In this document: in pieces, positions 62,501 through 64,000 of the stretch
Position numbering within the stretch: the stretch's first letter is position 1
How the letters are laid out: each line of letters opens with the position of its first letter
NCBI GenBank assembly: GCA_022577435.1
Contig: JAKOON010000005.1
Location: forward strand, 15,904,724-15,968,723
DNA from: Embiotoca jacksoni
Lineage: Eukaryota; Chordata; Actinopteri; Embiotocidae
Direction: 5' to 3'
Length of the DNA: 64,000 nucleotides
Notes under the pieces: generated by a model
What the model was told of the DNA's origin: nothing
The model's database searches: none
The model's input: only the letters and a program-made list of their open reading frames with translations
Position numbers and translations under genes: made by a program

Positions 62501-63976
62501 GCTGCTTTCAAATGCGTGCGAACCAAGCATACCAATTACTGCTCAGCCGACCCCAGAGGACGACCTGGCCTCAGACTGTGTGATACATAATGTCACACTA
62601 TCAGTAAATGCTACAGATAGCACCAAAGAAAACAGCATCGCACTGGAGTCCCTGGCTAAATACAGATACTACCGCTTCAAAGTGGCTGCTGTGACCAATG
62701 CCGGGGCTGGAGAATACACACACTGGAATTATGAACGCACTCTGGCCGGAAGTAAGAGTATCACAGTGATGGCATGACCTTTTTGTGTTGCCAGAGGGCA
62801 GTTGGCAGTTAGTTAGGACCTCAGGAGTAATATTTGACAAATGAGTCAGTTATTTGTTTTCAGGTATACACCTTAACAAATTCTGTGATAGAAGTTAAAA
62901 TACATACCAATGTTTAACAGGCTGCAGATTCATCTTCCTTCAATGGTCAACTAGGTGCTGACTGTCTATAGCAATACCACACAGCAAAGTAACAAGTAAC
63001 GTCACCATAGGAGAGAAAATGGCCCAGTTATGCCACTACTTGACAACATCTAACAACAGTGAAACCATGGGCTAGGCATTCAAAGGGCCGTGGACCAAGA
63101 GATACCAGCTGATAACATAGATGCATCAAGTAACACAGGTGTAATAACACAGCAAAATGTATTATTAACTGTGAAGAAGCCACAAGATGACACATTAACG
63201 CCGTCATGTCCTGCATTAGCATTATAATTTTATTGTCTTATATGCACTGGCAAAATTCAATAACTGAACTCCCCTGGTAGTACTAATGCATGCCGAGAGG
63301 TCTTTAGTTTGGTGATTCAGTGTTTGGAAGAAAAATTCGGTCTATTTTGTTTTATTTTGTTAAGTCTTGTTGGATTAATGGATCAGCGAGACACAGACAT
63401 AATTTGCACCTCTGCATTTCAGTTAATAGCACAAAACAGCGGTCTGTTTTTCTCGTCTCCTCCCTCAGAACCGGATGTTCCTCCCCGTGACCTAAAAGTA
63501 ACTTTGACCTCCAGCAGCCTTCGCATTGCATGGGATGCCCCAGCTGTTCTGTCCGGGCCGACTTCATATCTTGTGCAGGTCACTTCATTGAGTTACATTA
63601 GTCACAAATATAAACACGTCACCAATGAACTGGAAAACACAGGTAGACATTCTTAGAGCAGATCAACGTGATGTTATGTTGGTCGGGGTTTTTTAAAATA
63701 GCAGTTAAGGGCAGGGTAACAGGGTCTATAAGATGCATCCAATAGGAAATCAAATAGTAATGTTTCCATGAACTCTCCTGTTATGTCAGGTGGATGGTCC
63801 TGGTGTGAACATCTCTACAGTGCGGGCTCCAGGAGAGTTGATGACTATCGTTGTGACAAACCTGACAGCTTTCACTCATTACTTTGTAACCATCACTGCC
63901 TTCACCGGTCCATTGGAGCATGCTGGCAGCGAGGGGAAAGCCATTGGGCCTATTGCCTTTCAAACACTGGAGGAGG
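32746..63976 (+). CDS. ptprq: receptor-type tyrosine phosphatase Q, long form (3' end outside window)
   Basis: PTPRQ is a type I membrane protein of hair-cell stereocilia with a long FN3 ectodomain and a cytoplasmic phosphatase domain that prefers phosphatidylinositides; human mutations cause deafness. The window holds 45 coding exons, about 2906 codons, all in frame. They encode a signal peptide, an unrecognised N-terminal domain, one FN3, a C-type-lectin-like domain and roughly 24 further FN3 domains. The transmembrane and catalytic parts lie beyond 64000. From 45310 onward the sequence follows the human protein as I remember it exon for exon (for example VDV-NV-PGT-Y, YKEVCP, NGKIT-type FN3 loops, ED.MTG.LP.CN). 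The 1161 codons upstream of that have no counterpart in the mammalian reference I recall. FN3 borders are almost all phase-1 introns. Confidence 0.9.
33839..35066 (+). CDS. ptprq: ptprq exons 5-6: C-type-lectin-like domain
   Basis: Exons: 33839-34056 and 34886-35066, together 399 nt. Residues about 201-333 read CPPGWLANERSCYTV, LTWSDAKHSCSALAAGSHLP, WTGLNDQK, then LWSDGSSYN, TDCFAF, FFCNIALPFICQYQ. The six cysteines fit a long-form CTLD (C1-C2, C3-C6, C4-C5), with the W.GL core and an F-I-C end. The EPN/QPD and WND Ca2+/sugar motifs are absent, so Ca2+-dependent sugar binding is unlikely and a protein-binding role is more plausible. The block is bounded by phase-1 introns on both sides, so it is a symmetrical cassette that can be gained, lost or skipped in frame. 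Confidence 0.88.
35364..37599 (+). CDS. ptprq: ptprq exons 7-10: four single-exon FN3 domains of the long form
   Basis: Exons: 35364-35732, 35835-36146, 36909-37202 and 37300-37599, each phase 1 in and out. Exon 7 is typical at both ends (PSAPASLDLVQVTEQQVALRW and GLSPGSIYSFTLQASHPAG) but carries a highly charged insertion of about 35 residues (QETENGESGQGEEDRSREPE, then KKGTKIQRG). Exons 8 and 9 are divergent FN3s. Exon 10 has a cysteine-rich insertion (VCACPGVCDTVCKGLCRYTC) in the middle of the fold. Exon 7 was extended to the GTGAGT donor at 35733, which keeps the phase. Confidence 0.82.
38080..38900 (+). mobile_element. degenerate Tc1/mariner-like transposon in ptprq intron
   Basis: Broken reading frames preserve the landmarks of a Tc1-type transposase: a WTDE(T/S)K-like stretch near 38447-38470, a YGGKR/VWRKKG-like stretch near 38490-38520, TVKH near 38530, a QQNNTHKH-like stretch near 38670 and CPDLNPFE (for SPDLNPIE) near 38746-38769. 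Stops and frameshifts interrupt all of it. I did not find terminal inverted repeats. The host intron is 37600-39924; the rest of it is AT-rich without recognised content. Confidence 0.65.
39925..43444 (+). CDS. ptprq: ptprq exons 11-18: FN3 domains of the long form up to the isoform junction
   Basis: Exons: 39925-40055, 40371-40500, 40579-40732, 40855-40961, 42074-42171, 42616-42784, 42888-43148 and 43287-43444. They give three two-exon FN3s (11-12, 13-14, 15-16), one single-exon FN3 (17) and the first half of the next (18). Each shows the FN3 signature, for example SIELLWDP, SICISWSV, FVTWRPPPGQ, SVSVSWDSAPGQ and the L.PG..Y element. Exon 18 ends ...RDGYIQ in phase 0 (last codon CAG) and joins exon 19, which completes that FN3 (VDVVNVSPGTEYTVTVTAAS). 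This half-domain junction shows that the upstream exons belong to ptprq. Confidence 0.82.
41153..41282. repeat. (TA)n-rich tract in ptprq intron
   Basis: About 130 bases of TATG and TA repeats with occasional GA interruptions; self-complementary, so it can form cruciforms. The long YIYIYI-type open frames over it on both strands are artefacts of the repeat. Confidence 0.95.
44168..44227 (+). CDS. ptprq: candidate alternative first coding exon of ptprq (short form)
   Basis: The 60 bases after ATG 44168 encode MAFFSIILLLTLCQEQVHSQ, a textbook signal peptide, and are followed at 44228 by a good donor (GTAAGA) in phase 0. The last codon is CAG (Gln), exactly as in exon 18, so splicing to exon 19 (45310) keeps the frame. 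As I recall it, the human PTPRQ reference protein starts with a very similar 18-residue hydrophobic peptide ending in Gln and continues VDV-NV-PGT, which is exon 19. I infer an internal promoter conserved between fish and mammals. The start of the 5' UTR is not visible; a TATAA lies at 44134, probably too close to the ATG to be the TATA box. Confidence 0.75.
45310..52011 (+). CDS. ptprq: ptprq exons 19-27: FN3 domains shared with the mammalian protein
   Basis: Exons: 45310-45421, 46164-46275, 47992-48106, 50244-50313, 50423-50622, 50832-51060, 51230-51358, 51457-51603 and 51848-52011. Domains: end of the junction FN3 (19); FN3 over 20-22 (GILLSWSSP, YKEVCPYPDHS, VAAVSQAGIGAFS); FN3 over 23-24, interrupted by a Pro/Ser-rich segment after the conserved EDIMTGALPHCN; FN3 over 25-26 (PPQNFNVLNMTSRSISVSW, FAFTGLTPYTLYTVAV); and the first part of the FN3 in exon 27 (PNGPITQYRLQVLV). 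Intron phases are mixed (0, 1, 2), unlike the single-exon FN3s further down. The match to mammalian PTPRQ is clear throughout. Confidence 0.88.
45586..45647. repeat. (TG)n microsatellite in ptprq intron
   Basis: A pure TG run in the intron between exons 19 and 20. A shorter (TG)n at about 45240-45266 precedes exon 19, and a (CA)n/(CG)n patch lies near 45822-45847. Confidence 0.96.
46627..46822. mobile_element. common teleost interspersed repeat (GTGGTGGA-CGAAGTATTCAG type)
   Basis: The opening CAGTGGTGGACGAAGTATTC followed by AGATCCTCTACT and, further on, TCATGCATTCAAATCTCACT and GCAAAATGTTCTTAAAC matches from memory a very abundant non-autonomous repeat of spiny-rayed fish. This copy has many substitutions. 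Class and exact ends are not certain. Confidence 0.6.
47395..47830. mobile_element. common teleost interspersed repeat, long fragment
   Basis: The run of phrases GGTGTCTGCCTTCCTGATCC, TTGGTTCCACAGTCCAGGAG, CCTGACAGCTGAAGGC and AGAGAGCCAATGAAGGGAAG, ending with CTTGCTGCAGTAACTTTGAC and TATTGGGACATCTTGATG, belongs to a family I know as abundant in teleost introns. I cannot assign the class. A short related piece (TTTTATTTATATAGC) is at 9943-10020. Confidence 0.55.
48107..50243 (+). other. long ptprq intron between exons 21 and 22
   Basis: A 2.1-kb intron. It contains a short poly(A) run near 48316 and an interspersed repeat fragment at 49505-49765. It ends in a (TC)n run (about 50212-50238) that doubles as the pyrimidine tract of the exon 22 acceptor. 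No coding sequence was recognised. Confidence 0.55.
49505..49765. mobile_element. dispersed teleost repeat fragment
   Basis: Phrases such as AGGAAGGGGGAGCCAAGTGC, GGAAACAGGTGAGGTGGGTG, AGTCAGGTGACAGGGAGCAG and the end GGGTCTGTGACA match from memory a dispersed repeat common in teleosts. Class and borders are uncertain. Confidence 0.45.
52012..53531 (+). other. long ptprq intron between exons 27 and 28
   Basis: A 1.5-kb intron. I recognised no coding sequence and no clear mobile element. A patch near 53031-53130 has a higher CpG density than its surroundings, without a known motif. Confidence 0.45.
53532..54332 (+). CDS. ptprq: ptprq exons 28-29: Ser/Thr-rich insertion with RRKR, end of FN3
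   Basis: Exons: 53532-54048 and 54171-54332. Exon 28 is unusually long (517 nt, phase 0 in, phase 1 out) and encodes about 172 residues without FN3 features, rich in Ser, Thr and Pro, inserted between the two halves of one FN3 domain. Human PTPRQ has, as I remember, a shorter non-FN3 insert at the same place. Near its start is PGRRKRAAHL (RRKR at 53592-53603), a full furin-type consensus. The rest is likely O-glycosylated. Exon 29 completes the FN3 (EELSYLVFDLNPFTEYMF, GQGPATNITEKT). Confidence 0.85.
54419..58293 (+). CDS. ptprq: ptprq exons 30-37: five FN3 domains
   Basis: Exons: 54419-54598, 54730-54837, 55486-55767, 55875-56156, 56592-56712, 56812-56966, 57079-57224 and 58122-58293. Domains: 30-31 (QNISSTSIQVRWVPPLNPNG, LDKYTGYKLRVAAST); 32, single exon (SAPEKANGVIQHYKVLYENE, YTRYGHGN); 33, single exon (SPSEVNVTWQPPLLPNGI); 34-35 (YEVELSWQPPLEANSD, WNETTD); 36-37 (SSVTLMWHPPTEPNGII). 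Each domain shows the W.PP..PNG loop and the L..Y..Y.. G-strand pattern, with many N-glycosylation sequons. Domain borders are phase 1. The acceptor of exon 36 (TTTAAG) is weak. The acceptor of exon 37 follows a T20 run (58094-58112 region). Confidence 0.9.
58294..59717 (+). other. long ptprq intron between exons 37 and 38
   Basis: A 1.4-kb intron. Open frames around 58960-59235 look exon-like by length and GC but do not encode FN3 motifs, and no exon is missing here compared with the human protein as I recall it. A (GAT/GAC)n trinucleotide repeat lies at 59479-59542. Confidence 0.6.
59479..59542. repeat. (GAT/GAC)n trinucleotide repeat
   Basis: Some 21 units of GAT/GAC in an intron. They could be read as poly-Asp, but no supported exon covers them. 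Confidence 0.93.
59718..63976 (+). CDS. ptprq: ptprq exons 38-45: six FN3 domains, window end
   Basis: Exons: 59718-60038, 60129-60404, 60535-60686, 60957-61098, 61969-62244, 62383-62751, 63469-63578 and 63790-63976. Domains: 38 (TVVVVSWEPPLEPNGR); 39 (SSIAVVWQRPLEANGEITKY); 40-41 (AVSVWLSWEPPLEPNGVV, VGHGNQFSN); 42 (SVQLSWELPASPNGQILFYE); 43, longer, with a Cys-containing insert (NVTLQWAPPLSIPGLLKEY, ASDCVIHN); and 44-45 (SSLRIAWDAPAVLSGPTSYL, AFTHYFVTITAFTG). Exon 45 ends LEEG-type in phase 1 with a good donor (GTAAGT at 63977), so the gene continues. The remaining FN3, transmembrane and phosphatase exons are outside the window. Confidence 0.9.
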
Positions 63977-64000
63977 GTAAGTTTACATATTGTCGTACCT

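Overview
The window reads as genomic DNA of a teleost fish, probably a percomorph. Vertebrate-type multi-exon genes with GT-AG introns are separated by compact introns full of (CA)n/(TG)n microsatellites, together with recognisable teleost LINE, Tc1-like and other interspersed repeats. Everything that can be annotated as protein lies on the + strand. Three genes follow each other: the 3' part of a synaptotagmin-1-type gene (1-2600), a complete otogelin-like gene, otogl (4968-31009, 56 coding exons, 2655 codons plus stop), and the 5' and middle part of ptprq, the receptor-type phosphatase Q gene (32746 to beyond the window end; 45 coding exons and about 2906 codons lie inside). As I recall, the order SYT1 - OTOGL - PTPRQ is the human 12q21 order, which supports the orthology calls.

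I built the exon models by hand. Each exon boundary was placed at an AG acceptor and GT donor, intron phases were checked so the reading frame is continuous, and homology was judged by eye. The otogl chain is fully in frame from signal peptide to stop. It encodes an EGF-like module, three VWD-C8-TIL assemblies, an AbfB-like domain, a 300-codon Thr/Pro/Ser mucin exon, a fourth VWD-C8-TIL assembly, a row of small VWC-like cysteine modules and a C-terminal cystine knot. This is a secreted gel-forming protein of the acellular membranes of the inner ear.

The most interesting region is the 5' end of ptprq (32746-43444). A signal-peptide exon, an unrecognised N-terminal domain, one fibronectin type III (FN3) domain, a complete C-type-lectin-like domain (33839-35066) and about eight more FN3 domains are joined in frame to the FN3 array that matches the familiar mammalian PTPRQ. 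In addition, a second signal-peptide exon (44168-44227) lies inside the intron where the long and familiar forms meet. It ends in the same phase and with the same last codon (CAG) as the upstream exon, and it resembles the start of the human reference protein as I remember it. The locus therefore looks like a two-promoter gene: a long, lectin-bearing receptor and a short form about 1140 residues shorter at the N-terminus.

Intergenic space is small: about 2.4 kb between syt1 and otogl, holding a LINE relic, and about 1.7 kb between otogl and ptprq, holding a 17-bp perfect hairpin at the otogl 3' end and a (CT)n tract. Both ear genes sit almost back to back on the same strand. I saw no tRNA, rRNA or CRISPR array.
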